DNA of 64,000 bases, from positions 87,385 through 151,384 of the forward strand of contig NZ_SNTY01000047.1 of the NCBI RefSeq assembly GCF_004377485.1. The letters are read 5' to 3'. Origin of the DNA: Alkanindiges illinoisensis (GTDB lineage Bacteria > Pseudomonadota > Gammaproteobacteria > Pseudomonadales > Moraxellaceae). The position numbers and the translations under genes are program-made. This document shows, piece after piece, positions 9,582 through 19,188 of the stretch. The notes under the pieces were generated by a model. It made no database searches, was not told the DNA's origin, and saw only the letters and a list, made by a program, of their open reading frames with translations. Each line of letters opens with the position of its first letter. Within the stretch, counting starts at the first letter, position 1.

Positions 9582-11230
9582 TGACGGGCATGTTGTAATG
9601 TGGTTTCAGTAATTTCAACACCACCGGACATCCGGGCCAGCTCAACAATTCGCTGTTCGTCTTCTAGCGCATAAATAATGCTGGACGCCTGCTTGGTTTG
9701 CTGTTTTTCCACCAGCAGGTGCTGGTCAGCCTGCGCGGCCACCTGGGGCTGATGGGTAATACACAGGATTTGTACATGCTTGCCAAGGTCACGCAGCAAG
9801 CGGCCTACAATTTCAGCCGTACCGCCGCTAATACCTACATCCACTTCATCAAATACCAAGACATCCGCTTCGGTTTTTTCAGCATTCATCACCTGCATCA
9901 CTAGCGCAATACGCGACAATTCGCCACCCGATGCCACTTTAGCCAGTGCTTGCGCAGGAATGCCCTTATTGGCAGTAAAATACAATTGAATGTGGGATAA
10001 GCCATCAGCATTGGGTTGATCCAGTGTTTCAAAACCAAATTCAAAGTAGGCTTCCGGTAAGGCAAGCGGGCGTACCTGACGGGTCAGGTTTTCTGCCAGT
10101 GGCATTGCTGCCGCGCGTCGTGCCTGATCCAGCGCCTGAGCCAGCTTTAGAAATTGCTGATGTGATTGCTCAACCTGTGCGGCCAGCGCTTCCGGATCAT
10201 CTAGTAAATTCAGGCGATCCAGTTCGGTTTGCCAGGTTTCGGATAAACCATTTAATTCTTCTGGCGTCACCCGGTATTTACGGGCCAGCCGATGAAACAC
10301 TTCCAGATGCTCATTCAGCTCGGTCATGCGCTCCGGGTCAAAATTTTGCTGGTCAACAAACTGGCGCAACAAGGCCACGGCATCAGTTAGTTCGCTTTGT
10401 GCATTAATCAGTCGTTCACTCACCTCACTAAGCTGGGCCGAACGGCTGGCCTGACTTTCAGCGCGGCGGCTAAACACGGCCAGTTGCTGCATGACATTAT
10501 TGTCCTGCTCATCCAGCCCATCCAGCAATGCCGCACAATCCTGCATCATGCTTTCAAAATGGCTTAAGCGGTCATATTCCTGCTCAAGATCAGCATAATT
10601 CAATGCAGCCAGTGGCAGAATTTCTTCCAGTTGAGCTTCCAGTTCAATCATGCGGGTCTGGCGGCTGGCTGCTGCTGCCAGTGCCGATTGCTGCTCCTTA
10701 AGCAAATGCTGCCAGTGATGATAAGCCTGCCGCACGTCATGGGCCTGAGCCTGCAAGCCCGTGTAGCGATCCAGCCAGTTTTTGGGGTAGGGAGGTTCCA
10801 GCAGTTGTTGCTGGCTATGCTGACTATACAGTTGCACCAGCAGGCGTCCGGCTTCCTTGAGTTCAGTCAGGCTTGACGGGCGGCCATTAATCCATGCCTT
10901 GCTACGGCCATTATTTAAAATGACCCGACGCAAATGAATTTCGCCATGCTCACCATCTGGATCTATATTGTCATTTAGTTCGCGCTCACTCAGCCATGCA
11001 TCAATCGGGTCATTTTTTTTATAGTCAAAGCTGGCGGTCACGTCCGCTTTATCGGTGCCAAAACGTACATGCGCCACATCGGTACGCTCGCCCAGACAAA
11101 CTGATAAGGCGTCCAGCAATAACGATTTTCCGGCACCTGTTTCACCGGTTAACACATTGAAACCACTTGCTAAATCAAGTGATAGCTGTTCGGCCAGCGC
11201 AAAGTTTTGTAATGTTAAATTGGTGAGCAT
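9557..11230 (-). CDS. recN: DNA repair protein RecN
   Basis: 557 residues, an SMC-like ATPase acting in recombinational repair of double-strand breaks. The N-terminal head has Walker A (GETGAGKS, about residue 29) after the family start MLTNLTLQNFALAEQL. A long coiled-coil arm with Gln- and Leu-rich heptads occupies about 150-370, with the dimer interface between the two coils. The C-terminal head has the ABC-type signature (SGGELSRIAL), Walker B (VLVFDEVDVGISGG) and the LCITHQPQVAAQADQH switch. It ends with the RecN tail MSGGVEITETTLQHA. It lies upstream of yqgE on the same strand. Confidence 0.96.
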   Translation of the reverse strand: MLTNLTLQNFALAEQLSLDLASGFNVLTGETGAGKSLLLDALSVCLGERTDVAHVRFGTDKADVTASFDYKKNDPIDAWLSERELNDNIDPDGEHGEIHLRRVILNNGRSKAWINGRPSSLTELKEAGRLLVQLYSQHSQQQLLEPPYPKNWLDRYTGLQAQAHDVRQAYHHWQHLLKEQQSALAAAASRQTRMIELEAQLEEILPLAALNYADLEQEYDRLSHFESMMQDCAALLDGLDEQDNNVMQQLAVFSRRAESQASRSAQLSEVSERLINAQSELTDAVALLRQFVDQQNFDPERMTELNEHLEVFHRLARKYRVTPEELNGLSETWQTELDRLNLLDDPEALAAQVEQSHQQFLKLAQALDQARRAAAMPLAENLTRQVRPLALPEAYFEFGFETLDQPNADGLSHIQLYFTANKGIPAQALAKVASGGELSRIALVMQVMNAEKTEADVLVFDEVDVGISGGTAEIVGRLLRDLGKHVQILCITHQPQVAAQADQHLLVEKQQTKQASSIIYALEDEQRIVELARMSGGVEITETTLQHARHLLNLKHS

Positions 11231-11479
11231 TCAAACCCTTTATTTCATGAAATATGCTTGAATTAATAGCTGGTCAATAAGGTAACGAATCATGCTGATA
11301 GTACACAGCTTGCCAAAGCGAGAAAAGCCATTTAAACGGGTTTTTGCAGTTTTACTGGTAAAAGCATCCTTAAAGAAACACAAGCGTTCAGTGACCCATG
11401 ATCAGGCTGGTTTAATCTCCACTTCGTTTAAAACCTGCTTGCGATTTATAGGGCAACATATTCAGAGGACAACCAATTT

Positions 11480-11917
11480 ATGATGCAATGGCAACAAAAG
11501 GAAATCAGTCTTAAGGCACGGCCTCGCGGCTTTCATTTGGTTACCCATGAAATTGTGCAGCAATTGCCAGAGCTGGCGCAGTTTGAACTGGGACTACTGC
11601 ATTTGTGGATTCAGCATACCTCGGCAAGTTTAAGCATTAATGAAAATGCCGATCCGGATGTGCGTCTGGACTTTGAAAGTTTTTTTAACCGCCTGGTGCC
11701 TGAAAGTGAACCTTATTATCGGCACAACGATGAGGGACCAGATGACTTGCCTGCGCATTTTAAAAGTAGCCTGCTAGGTTGTGAACTCACCATTCCTATT
11801 CGTCAGGGAGGCTTAAAAATGGGAACCTGGCAGGGTATTTATCTGGGTGAACATCGGAATCAGGCAGGCTCGCGCCAGATTGTAGCCACTCTTCAAGGAC
11901 AGACAAAAAGCGAATAA
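11480..11917 (+). CDS. yjbQ: YjbQ family protein (UPF0047)
   Basis: 145 residues, single-domain YjbQ/UPF0047 fold. Characteristic stretches are the QHTSASLSINENADPDV block and the histidine-containing FKSSLLGCELTIPI and MGTWQGIYLGEHR segments, which build a metal-binding site in solved members. Some members show thiamine-phosphate-synthase-like activity, but the physiological role is uncertain. The start at 11480 (ATGATG) follows GAGG by about 11 bases. It is transcribed divergently from recN across a 249-base gap that probably holds both promoters. Confidence 0.88.
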   Translation: MMQWQQKEISLKARPRGFHLVTHEIVQQLPELAQFELGLLHLWIQHTSASLSINENADPDVRLDFESFFNRLVPESEPYYRHNDEGPDDLPAHFKSSLLGCELTIPIRQGGLKMGTWQGIYLGEHRNQAGSRQIVATLQGQTKSE

Positions 11918-12067
11918 AGCGTTTTTTTACTTAAAAATCAAATTGTCTTTAGCCTGCCTTTATGACAGCTTGGTATAGGACTTAAGTTGCAGAATATTTT
12001 GCCAAAGGCTCTAGCGAGGCGACTTGTGCTTGCGCTAAACTACAGCGGTCTTTTGCGGAGTGACATG

Positions 12068-12394
12068 ATGAATCCAGCACAATTTGATCAAGTGACGGTT
12101 ATTAAAAAAGCCAACATCTATTTTGATGGAAAGTGCATTAGCCATACCGTCCAGTTTGATGATGGCAGTAAAAAAACAGTTGGTGTCATTTTGCCCACCG
12201 AAAAGCCGCTGGTGTTTGAAACCCATGTCCCTGAGCGCATGGAAATTATTTCCGGTGAATGCCGGGTCAAAATTGCGGATCAGGCGGAGAGCGAGCTTTA
12301 CCGTGCTGGCCAGTCGTTTTATGTGCCGGGCAGCAGCCGTTTCTTTATTGAAACGCAGGAACCTCTGGATTACGTGTGTCATCTGGAAGGCTAA
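12068..12394 (+). CDS. ppnP: pyrimidine/purine nucleoside phosphorylase
   Basis: 108 residues, a small cupin of the PpnP (YaiE, UPF0345) family that phosphorolyses a wide range of nucleosides. The protein is essentially one cupin barrel: VTVIKKANIYFDGKCISHTV, GVILPTEKPLVFETHVPE, then MEIISGECRVKI and FYVPGSSRFFI, ending with LDYVCHLEG. The start at 12068 is preferred because GGAG lies 8 bases upstream; an ATG one codon earlier is nearly as good. The length fits the Acinetobacter-type version, longer than the 94-residue E. coli protein. Confidence 0.92.
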   Translation: MNPAQFDQVTVIKKANIYFDGKCISHTVQFDDGSKKTVGVILPTEKPLVFETHVPERMEIISGECRVKIADQAESELYRAGQSFYVPGSSRFFIETQEPLDYVCHLEG

Positions 12395-12499
12395 TAGCCT
12401 ACATGTGCATCCTGCGTTTTTAGGTATTTGCTTTATTGGCAATAAAATTCTGTCTTCAAAGGATTTTATTGCTGCCTTTAATCCGCTGGCTGACCTATC

Positions 12500-12538
12500 A
12501 ATCCTGTAGGGCATAGCGCTACAGGATTTTTCATTTTT
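12500..12538 (+). terminator. rho-independent terminator between ppnP and rlmB
   Basis: Perfect 10-bp stem AATCCTGTAG / CTACAGGATT with a 9-nt loop and a T-rich tail. A second perfect 10-bp inverted repeat (GCAATAAAAT / ATTTTATTGC, 12439-12472) lies just before it, so two hairpins are stacked here. Confidence 0.8.
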
Positions 12539-12603
12539 AACTCCCTCAAATTTTATTTCCCCAACTCAAGAACGTATCGTCGTTCTCACGTGCGCTGAAA
12601 ATT

Positions 12604-13353
12604 ATGGCTAAACCTGAATATCACTTTGGCTTGCACAGTGTGGAAGCCTTATTGCAAACCCAGCCGGAAAGCATTTTAAGCCTGTTTATCTTGCAGGGCC
12701 GTGATGATGCACGCCTGACGCAAGTGCTGGCGCAAGCTGTGCCACATGGCATTAGTGTGCAGCGTGCCAGCCGTGACACACTGGCCAAACTTGCCGGGTC
12801 ACCCCAGCATCAGGGCATTGTGGCCGCCGTACGTGCAGCACCCAGCTTAAATGAGCAAGATCTGGAGCAACTGATCCAGCGTGAAGACAATGTCTTTTTG
12901 CTGGTGCTTGATCAAATTACTGATCCACATAATCTGGGTGCCTGTATCCGTACTGCAGCCGCGATGGGTGTGCATGCAGTAGTTGTCCCAAAAGACCGTG
13001 CAGCAGGACTAACGCCAGTTGCGCGTAAGGTTGCTGCCGGGGGCGCAGAAAAAATTGCCTTTATTCAGGTGACCAATCTGGCCCGGACACTAGCTAGCAT
13101 TCGCGAGCAAGGCGTGCAGGTTATTGGCACCTTGCTGGATGAACAAGCCAAGCCTATTGATCAATGTAATTTCAAGGGTGCTATTGCTGTGGTAATGGGC
13201 GCTGAAGACACGGGTTTGCGCCGCCTGACTCAGGCACAGTGCGATCAAATGGCCTATATTCCAATGTCTGGTCAATTGCAAAGTCTGAATGTTAGTGTGG
13301 CAACCGGCATGGTGTTGTATGAGGCCTGCCGGCAGCGTGGACAGGGCACATAA
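12604..13353 (+). CDS. rlmB: 23S rRNA (guanosine(2251)-2'-O)-methyltransferase
   Basis: 249 residues, SPOUT-class TrmH-family enzyme that methylates G2251 in the P loop of 23S rRNA. The N-terminal substrate-binding domain starts FGLHSVEALL and contains SPQHQGIVAA. The C-terminal knotted SAM domain has the three TrmH motifs: LDQITDPHNLGACIRTAAAMG, VVMGAEDTGLRRL and IPMSGQLQSLNVSVATG. The ribosome binding site is weak. The next gene starts two bases past its stop, so the two are co-transcribed. Confidence 0.95.
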   Translation: MAKPEYHFGLHSVEALLQTQPESILSLFILQGRDDARLTQVLAQAVPHGISVQRASRDTLAKLAGSPQHQGIVAAVRAAPSLNEQDLEQLIQREDNVFLLVLDQITDPHNLGACIRTAAAMGVHAVVVPKDRAAGLTPVARKVAAGGAEKIAFIQVTNLARTLASIREQGVQVIGTLLDEQAKPIDQCNFKGAIAVVMGAEDTGLRRLTQAQCDQMAYIPMSGQLQSLNVSVATGMVLYEACRQRGQGT

Positions 13354-13355
13354 GT

Positions 13356-14246
13356 ATGAGCCAGAGTGCCGCACCAGATATAAAAAAAGGCTATTTGCTG
13401 TTACTGATCACCATGCTGATCTGGGGTAGTTTTACCCTGATGTCGCGGTTGGGTGCCAAGCAGGATTTAACTGCCTGGGATATCACGGCTTTGCGATTTG
13501 CCACGGCTTTTGTAGTGCTGATGCCGATTCAACTGTGGCGTCGTGAACTGAAATTTTTGCTGGATAAACGGATTTTATGGTTAGCATTACTGGGCGGTAT
13601 CGGCTATTCCTGCGCAGTTTATTCCGGATTTAGTTATGCACCCGCTGCCCATGCGGCAATCTGGCTCAATGGTTTTTTACCCTTGGCCACTGCCATCAGT
13701 GCATGGATAGTACTCAAGGAGCCTTTTGGCAAGAACACCTGGATTAGCTTGTTGTTTATGGCGGCAGGACTTAGTGGCATGATGGCTGTCATGCAATATG
13801 AGGGGCAGTTTTACCTATCCATAGGTGATGCCTTTTTTGTGCTGGGCGCCGCACTCTGGGGTATTTATACGGTTTTTCTGAAGCGCTGGATGTTACCACC
13901 TTGGCAGGCTATGGCAGGTGTTGCCATCTGGACAGCCATTGTATATTTGCCGGTGTATGCCTTGTTTTTACCTAAAAAACTGGCGCAGGCCAGCCACATG
14001 GTGATGTTAGAGCAGGGCATATTTCATGGCGTGTTTGTGGTTATCATTGCTATGCTCACCTATATTGGTGCGGTAGAGCGGCTAGGCGCTTTTAAAACCG
14101 GGAGTCTGCTGGCCTTAGCCCCATTTCTGGCCGCACTGGCTGCAGTTCCTTTGTTGAATGAACCCTTGAATCTTGCGATTGGTGTAGGATTATTAGGAAT
14201 GGGCATTGGTGCATTACAACCATGGCGGCTATGGCGTCAGGGTTAG
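13356..14246 (+). CDS. EamA/DMT family transporter
   Basis: 296 residues with ten predicted hydrophobic segments in two EamA repeats (about 14-145 and 157-290). The first repeat starts GYLLLLITMLIWGSFTLMSRLG, a typical DMT opening with the conserved Trp-Gly. Members export amino acids, purines or other metabolites across the inner membrane; the substrate cannot be told. It lies two bases downstream of rlmB and converges on coaE. Confidence 0.88.
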   Translation: MSQSAAPDIKKGYLLLLITMLIWGSFTLMSRLGAKQDLTAWDITALRFATAFVVLMPIQLWRRELKFLLDKRILWLALLGGIGYSCAVYSGFSYAPAAHAAIWLNGFLPLATAISAWIVLKEPFGKNTWISLLFMAAGLSGMMAVMQYEGQFYLSIGDAFFVLGAALWGIYTVFLKRWMLPPWQAMAGVAIWTAIVYLPVYALFLPKKLAQASHMVMLEQGIFHGVFVVIIAMLTYIGAVERLGAFKTGSLLALAPFLAALAAVPLLNEPLNLAIGVGLLGMGIGALQPWRLWRQG

Positions 14247-14260
14247 CATAACCACATGAA

Positions 14261-14863
14261 TTAAATAGTGTTAGACAGTGCCAGATACTGCTGATGTAAT
14301 GGCATCAACTGGCTATATAAATGGGTTAAATCGCCATCGTTAACCACAATATCATCAGCATGTGTTTGCCGTTGCAGGCGCGGCATTTGTACCTGCATGA
14401 TTTTGGCAATGGCCTCGGATGACTGGCTGTCACGCAGGCTCGCGCGTGACAATTGCAGATGTTCTGGCACATCCACGAGTAAAACGCGATTTACTAGTTC
14501 ATGTTGCCGGCTTTCAATCAGCAAGGGTGAGACCAGCATTACATAAGGTGAAGTGGCATGCTGCAGTTGGGAGATAATTCGCTGGCGAATACGGGGATGG
14601 GTAATTTGTTCCAGCATTGTACGTGCATCAGGATGACTAAAAATATGCTGACGTAATGCCGCACGATCCAGCGAACCATCTGGCTGTAGTACCCAATTAC
14701 CAAAAGCTTGGCGAATATCGCTAAGGGCAGGTTCACCCGGTGCAACAATCTCACGAGCCACGACATCGGCATCCACAACAGTAATCCCTTGCTGGGCAAA
14801 CCAGTCACTGGCTGCCGTTTTACCGCTACCAATGCCGCCTGTTAATCCAATAATCAGACCCAT
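14261..14863 (-). CDS. coaE: dephospho-CoA kinase
   Basis: 200 residues. CoaE phosphorylates the 3'-hydroxyl of dephospho-CoA, the last step of coenzyme A synthesis. P-loop GLTGGIGSGKT at residues 7-17, followed by VVDADVVAREIV and the HP(R/K)IR lid segment (ITHPRIRQRI), then VLLVDVPEHLQLSR. It is the last gene of the pilB-pilC-pilD-coaE string, a conserved order in many type IV pilus-bearing gammaproteobacteria; only 20 bases separate it from pilD. Confidence 0.95.
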   Translation of the reverse strand: MGLIIGLTGGIGSGKTAASDWFAQQGITVVDADVVAREIVAPGEPALSDIRQAFGNWVLQPDGSLDRAALRQHIFSHPDARTMLEQITHPRIRQRIISQLQHATSPYVMLVSPLLIESRQHELVNRVLLVDVPEHLQLSRASLRDSQSSEAIAKIMQVQMPRLQRQTHADDIVVNDGDLTHLYSQLMPLHQQYLALSNTI

Positions 14864-14883
14864 AGTGGATTAAATTTCCTTTT

Positions 14884-15756
14884 TTAGCCATTGCCCAGAT
14901 AAATAGTCATTAACTGGTTGCCCCAGATTAATGCAATCCAGCCTGCAATGGCCAGATAAGGACCAAAGGCGAACGGCTGATTTTCCTTGCGGATTTTAAG
15001 TAAAACAATACCAATGATGGCGCCTACGAGTGAAGAAAGCAGGATAATCAAGGGCAGCATCAATGGACCTAACCAAGCACCTAATGCCGCTAATAGTTTA
15101 AAATCGCCATAGCCCATGCCTTCCTTGCCCGTCACCAACTTAAACACCATATAAACCAGCCAAAGCGCCATAAAGCCAATGACATAACCCCAAATTGACT
15201 GGACAGGTGAAACAAATAAGCTCTGGGTATTGATCAGTAAGCCTAAGCCTGCCAAGGGCAAGGTGAGACTATCGGGCAACAGCTGAGTATCAAAATCAAT
15301 GCCAGTTAATGCAATAAGTACCCAGGTTAAAACCAGCGCTGCCAGCATTTTCAGGCTAGGGCCAAAAGTGAGTACGACAGCAATAGAAGCTAACATGGTG
15401 AGTAATTCAACCAAAGGATAGCGAATACTGATTGGCGCTTGGCAGTTTGAACATTTACCGCGAAGTACTACCCAGCTTATTAATGGAATATTTTCATACC
15501 AGCGAATTTTGTGCTGGCAATGTGGGCAGGTTGAAGCAGGCTTGCTTAGAGTTAATACAGGTGACTCAATTGGTGTAGCACTAGCTGGGCTATCATTTAA
15601 TAAAATGGCGCATTCATAGCGCCATTCCTGTTCCATCATTTTTGGCAGGCGGTAAATCACCACATTTAAAAAACTGCCAACACACAATCCCAGAAGAGCA
15701 ATGGCAATAGTAAGTAACCATGGGGTCGTGGATAAAAGCTGAAGAATATCCTGCAT
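14884..15756 (-). CDS. pilD: type IV prepilin peptidase / N-methyltransferase
   Basis: 290 residues, bifunctional membrane enzyme that cleaves the prepilin leader after Gly and N-methylates the new N-terminus. The start has the family helix LGLCVGSFLNVVIYRLP. A zinc-type motif CPHC ... CSNC (about residues 77-106) lies in the cytoplasmic loop, and the aspartyl protease residues are seen at LTGIDFDTQLLPD and GMGYGDFKLLAALGAW (A24 family GxGD). Hydrophobic segments fill the rest. Its start overlaps the pilC stop by one base, so translation is coupled. Confidence 0.95.
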   Translation of the reverse strand: MQDILQLLSTTPWLLTIAIALLGLCVGSFLNVVIYRLPKMMEQEWRYECAILLNDSPASATPIESPVLTLSKPASTCPHCQHKIRWYENIPLISWVVLRGKCSNCQAPISIRYPLVELLTMLASIAVVLTFGPSLKMLAALVLTWVLIALTGIDFDTQLLPDSLTLPLAGLGLLINTQSLFVSPVQSIWGYVIGFMALWLVYMVFKLVTGKEGMGYGDFKLLAALGAWLGPLMLPLIILLSSLVGAIIGIVLLKIRKENQPFAFGPYLAIAGWIALIWGNQLMTIYLGNG

Positions 15757-16982
15757 TAAACGACTGAACCCATCTGGAAAATTGGTAGATACATGGCAAT
15801 GACCAAGCCGCCAACCAGAACACCTAAAATTGCCATAATTAACGGTTCCATCATACTGGTCAAGCCATCTACCGCATTATCTACTTCATTTTCAAAATGA
15901 GTGGCTACCTTTTCCAACATAGCATCCAAGGCACCCGATTCTTCACCAATCGCCACCATTTGCACCGCCATGGAAGGAAAACGATCTGTACTGCGCATAG
16001 CAAACTGAAGTTGCTGACCCGTGGACACGTCCTCACGAATACGCATAACGGCATCGTAATAAATCACATTATTAGTGGCACCCGCTGTTGATTCCAAGGC
16101 ATCAATCAGTGGAACGCCTGCAGCAAAAGTCGTTGCCAAGGTGCGGCTATAACGCGCAATAATCGCTTTATAAACCAGATCGCCAAAAATAGGTGCTTTC
16201 AAGGCAGCACGATCCAGAAAATCACGAAATGCTTTGCTACGTTTTTTGGCTTCTATAAAAGCCCCAATGGTTATACCAATAACAGCAATTAAAATATACC
16301 AGTAGGATTGCATCCATTTGGACATATTTACTACCATCTGAGTAAAAGCAGGCAAATCTGCACCAAAAGAACTAAATAAATCCTGAAATACAGGAACCAC
16401 TTTAACCATCAAAATAATCGTTACAATTAAGGCCACGATAATAACGGTGATGGGGTACTTAAGTGCTTTTTTGATTTTCTGTTTTAACAGTTCACTTTTT
16501 TCTTTGTAAATTGCCACACGGTCCAGCATGGTTTCCAAAGCACCTGATTGTTCACCTGAACCAACCAGCGAGCAAAACAAGTCATCAAAGTATTGCGGGT
16601 ACTTGCGTAAAGCCCCTGCAAAACTATTGCCCCCTTCCACTTCTGCTTTAATTCCTAATACCACTTCACGCATGGCCGGATTTTCCAGGCCTTCTGCTAC
16701 AATTTCAAAGGATTGAACGAGGGGCACTCCTGCTTTCATCATGGTCGCTAATTGTCGAGTGAAGATGGTGATATCAAGGGTTTTTACTTTCTTTTTACTT
16801 AAAAAAGCTAAAAGATCCTTTTTCTTTTGATAAATCTTGGCTACAGTAATGCCTTGCTTGCGTAGGGTAACCTTAGCCAACGCCATATTTTTACTGGGAA
16901 TTTCACCTTTAACTTTTTGTCCACGACGGTCTACACCTTCATAAACAAAATTAGGAGTTAGTTCGGCTTTTTTAGTTGCCAT
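15756..16982 (-). CDS. pilC: type IV pilus inner-membrane platform protein
   Basis: 408 residues with two T2SF domains (about 75-200 and 278-400), each followed by a hydrophobic hairpin; the C-terminal membrane segment is LIMAILGVLVGGLVIAMYLP. PilC couples the cytoplasmic assembly ATPase to pilin insertion. The N-terminal FVYEGVDRRGQKVKGEI opening is typical. It lies between pilB (23 bases upstream) and pilD (1-base overlap). Confidence 0.95.
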   Translation of the reverse strand: MATKKAELTPNFVYEGVDRRGQKVKGEIPSKNMALAKVTLRKQGITVAKIYQKKKDLLAFLSKKKVKTLDITIFTRQLATMMKAGVPLVQSFEIVAEGLENPAMREVVLGIKAEVEGGNSFAGALRKYPQYFDDLFCSLVGSGEQSGALETMLDRVAIYKEKSELLKQKIKKALKYPITVIIVALIVTIILMVKVVPVFQDLFSSFGADLPAFTQMVVNMSKWMQSYWYILIAVIGITIGAFIEAKKRSKAFRDFLDRAALKAPIFGDLVYKAIIARYSRTLATTFAAGVPLIDALESTAGATNNVIYYDAVMRIREDVSTGQQLQFAMRSTDRFPSMAVQMVAIGEESGALDAMLEKVATHFENEVDNAVDGLTSMMEPLIMAILGVLVGGLVIAMYLPIFQMGSVV

Positions 16983-17005
16983 GATTATTATCGTCCCTAG
17001 TAATC

Positions 17006-18727
17006 TTATTCGCTGGTGACACGGTTAATTTCTTGCAGGCTGGTCATCCCTTGCATCACTTTTCTTAAGCCTGAACGGCGTAAGTTGGCAAAGCCTGCGC
17101 GCTGGGAAGCATCAGCAATTTCAATGGCATTGCCATCTTCCATAATGATGCGGGCAATTTCCGGGGTAACTTTCATAACTTCATAAATCCCCACACGGCC
17201 TTTATAACCATCGCGGCATTCACTACAGCCCATGGGCTGGTACACCGTAAATCCTGTCGCAATATCCTCATCGGTAAACCCCATTTCCTTGAGACTTTGC
17301 GCTGGAATATCAACCGGTTTTTTGCAGCTATTACACAGACGACGTGCAAGGCGCTGGGCAATAACCAGATTTACCGAGGTTGCAATATTAAAGGAAGGAA
17401 CCCCCATATTGCGCAGACGGGTCAGGGTTTCTGGCGCACTGTTGGTGTGCAGGGTAGACATTACCATGTGGCCGGTTTGTGCCGCCTTAATGGCAATTTC
17501 TGCGGTTTCCAAGTCACGGATTTCCCCTACCATGATGATATCGGGATCCTGACGCAAAAATGATTTTAAGGCACTGGCAAAGGTAAGGCCTACCTTGGGA
17601 TTCACATTGACCTGATTAATCCCTTCAAGGTTAATTTCGACCGGATCTTCTGCCGTGGAAATATTATTTTCAACGGTATTAAGGATGTTTAAGCCAGTAT
17701 AAAGCGATACTGTTTTACCAGAACCTGTGGGTCCCGTAATCAGTAACATACCTTGAGGCTTGTCCAGTGCATCCATAAACAGGGCTTTTTGTTCAGGTTC
17801 ATAGCCTAGCGCATCAATCCCCAGCATGGCACTGGAGGGATCCAGAATACGCAGCACCAGCTTTTCACCAAACAGAGTGGGTAGCGAGTTTACCCGGAAA
17901 TCGATGGCCTTGGTTTTGGAAATCTTAAGCTTGATCCGGCCATCCTGCGGAATCCGTTTTTCAGAAATGTCCATTTGTGACATCACTTTTAGACGCGCAG
18001 CCAGCCGTGTGGCAATTTGTACTGGCGGCTTGGCCACTTCACGCATGACGCCGTCAACCCGGTAGCGTACCCGGTAGCTTTTTTCATAGGGTTCAAAGTG
18101 CAAGTCGGATGCACCCATCCGGATGGCATCAATCAGCAGTTTATTGACAAACTTGACTATAGGCGCTTCATCAGCAGCGGGCGCATCATCATCATCTTTA
18201 TTGCTTTGGGTATCGATGGAATCAGCTTCAAGATCGAAATCCATGCCGTCATCGCCAAAATCGGCAAAATTACTGGTACCGGCATATAACTTTTCAATCA
18301 TGCGTTGAAGTTTGTCTTCTTCAACCACAACTGTATCAACAGTAAGCTTGCTGTTAAAGCGGATGGCATCAATGGCTTCAACCCGGGTTGGGTCACTCAT
18401 GGCCACAGACAAACGATTGCCGCGCTTAAAAATAGGTAACGCAGAAAACTGACGAATAATTTTTTCTTCAACGATATCGCGTGGGATAGCGTCATTGTCC
18501 AGCGCATCAAGATCAAATAGCGGGTCGCCAAATTCCTGAGCAATAATATTGGCAATCTGGCTGGCTGAAACGCCAATATTCGACACCAACGCAGTAACCA
18601 ATGTGGTTTTATCACGTTGTGATTCGCTAATTGCGCGCTGCATATTGGCAGCCGTAACAACACCGTCATTAACCAGGCGTCGTGCCAGACCACCAAATGA
18701 TATCGTTGCTGTTTGTTCAGCAGCCAT
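17006..18727 (-). CDS. pilB: type IV pilus assembly ATPase
   Basis: 573 residues, hexameric cytoplasmic ATPase driving pilus extension. N-terminal MshEN-like domain (about 5-150), then the secretion ATPase core with Walker A (GPTGSGKT, about residue 337), Asp box, Walker B (IMVGEIRDLETAEIA) and His box (HMVMSTLHTN). A four-cysteine zinc site is present (CNSCKK and CSECRDG, about 455-500). The start at 18727 is preferred over an ATG two codons earlier because AAGGTGGG then has normal spacing. An acidic stretch around residue 180 (DDDDAPAADEAP) links the two parts. Confidence 0.96.
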   Translation of the reverse strand: MAAEQTATISFGGLARRLVNDGVVTAANMQRAISESQRDKTTLVTALVSNIGVSASQIANIIAQEFGDPLFDLDALDNDAIPRDIVEEKIIRQFSALPIFKRGNRLSVAMSDPTRVEAIDAIRFNSKLTVDTVVVEEDKLQRMIEKLYAGTSNFADFGDDGMDFDLEADSIDTQSNKDDDDAPAADEAPIVKFVNKLLIDAIRMGASDLHFEPYEKSYRVRYRVDGVMREVAKPPVQIATRLAARLKVMSQMDISEKRIPQDGRIKLKISKTKAIDFRVNSLPTLFGEKLVLRILDPSSAMLGIDALGYEPEQKALFMDALDKPQGMLLITGPTGSGKTVSLYTGLNILNTVENNISTAEDPVEINLEGINQVNVNPKVGLTFASALKSFLRQDPDIIMVGEIRDLETAEIAIKAAQTGHMVMSTLHTNSAPETLTRLRNMGVPSFNIATSVNLVIAQRLARRLCNSCKKPVDIPAQSLKEMGFTDEDIATGFTVYQPMGCSECRDGYKGRVGIYEVMKVTPEIARIIMEDGNAIEIADASQRAGFANLRRSGLRKVMQGMTSLQEINRVTSE

Positions 18728-18827
18728 GAACATCCCACCTTAACAGATATGCTGTCATATATATTACGTTGACCATCCCTGATAATTAAACACTATAACT
18801 CAGGCACTCCATCAGTACAATCGACTG

Positions 18828-19103
18828 TTAAAGCTTGTTTAAATCCATACCTGTGAACTCAGTAACAATTTCCAGAGCAAAGCGTGGCACAGACTCAGCA
18901 TTTGGCAGGCTGACCTGTTCAGTGAACATGGCCAGTGGTCTAACCCATAATGAAAATTCACCATATAAACAGCGGTATACCACTAACCATTCTTCAGTTT
19001 CACTATGTCGGGCACAGCCCAATACCTGATAGCGATGGCCCTTATAGTGCCGGTAAATCCCTGCTGGAATAAGCGTTTGAGTTGAAGTATTTTCAGAGAA
19101 CAT
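18828..19103 (-). CDS. DUF1653 domain-containing protein
   Basis: 91 residues, nearly all one DUF1653 domain: GIYRHYKGHRYQVLG, RHSETEEWLVVYRCLYGE and LWVRPLAMFTE. Function unknown; small soluble proteins of this family are widespread in proteobacteria. It lies upstream of pilB on the same strand, 100 bases away, and may not belong to that operon. Confidence 0.85.
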   Translation of the reverse strand: MFSENTSTQTLIPAGIYRHYKGHRYQVLGCARHSETEEWLVVYRCLYGEFSLWVRPLAMFTEQVSLPNAESVPRFALEIVTEFTGMDLNKL

Positions 19104-19188
19104 ATGAGGGTCTAGCCTTTAAATTTCAATGAATACGTATGCATTGATTTGGGATATTTTAACGCAAAACACAGGTAATAATTAAGAC

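Noticed and set aside
11292..11483. 63-codon basic open frame overlapping the yjbQ start
   Set aside because: Only an AAGG at marginal spacing supports it; it lies in the divergent recN-yjbQ promoter region and matches nothing I know.
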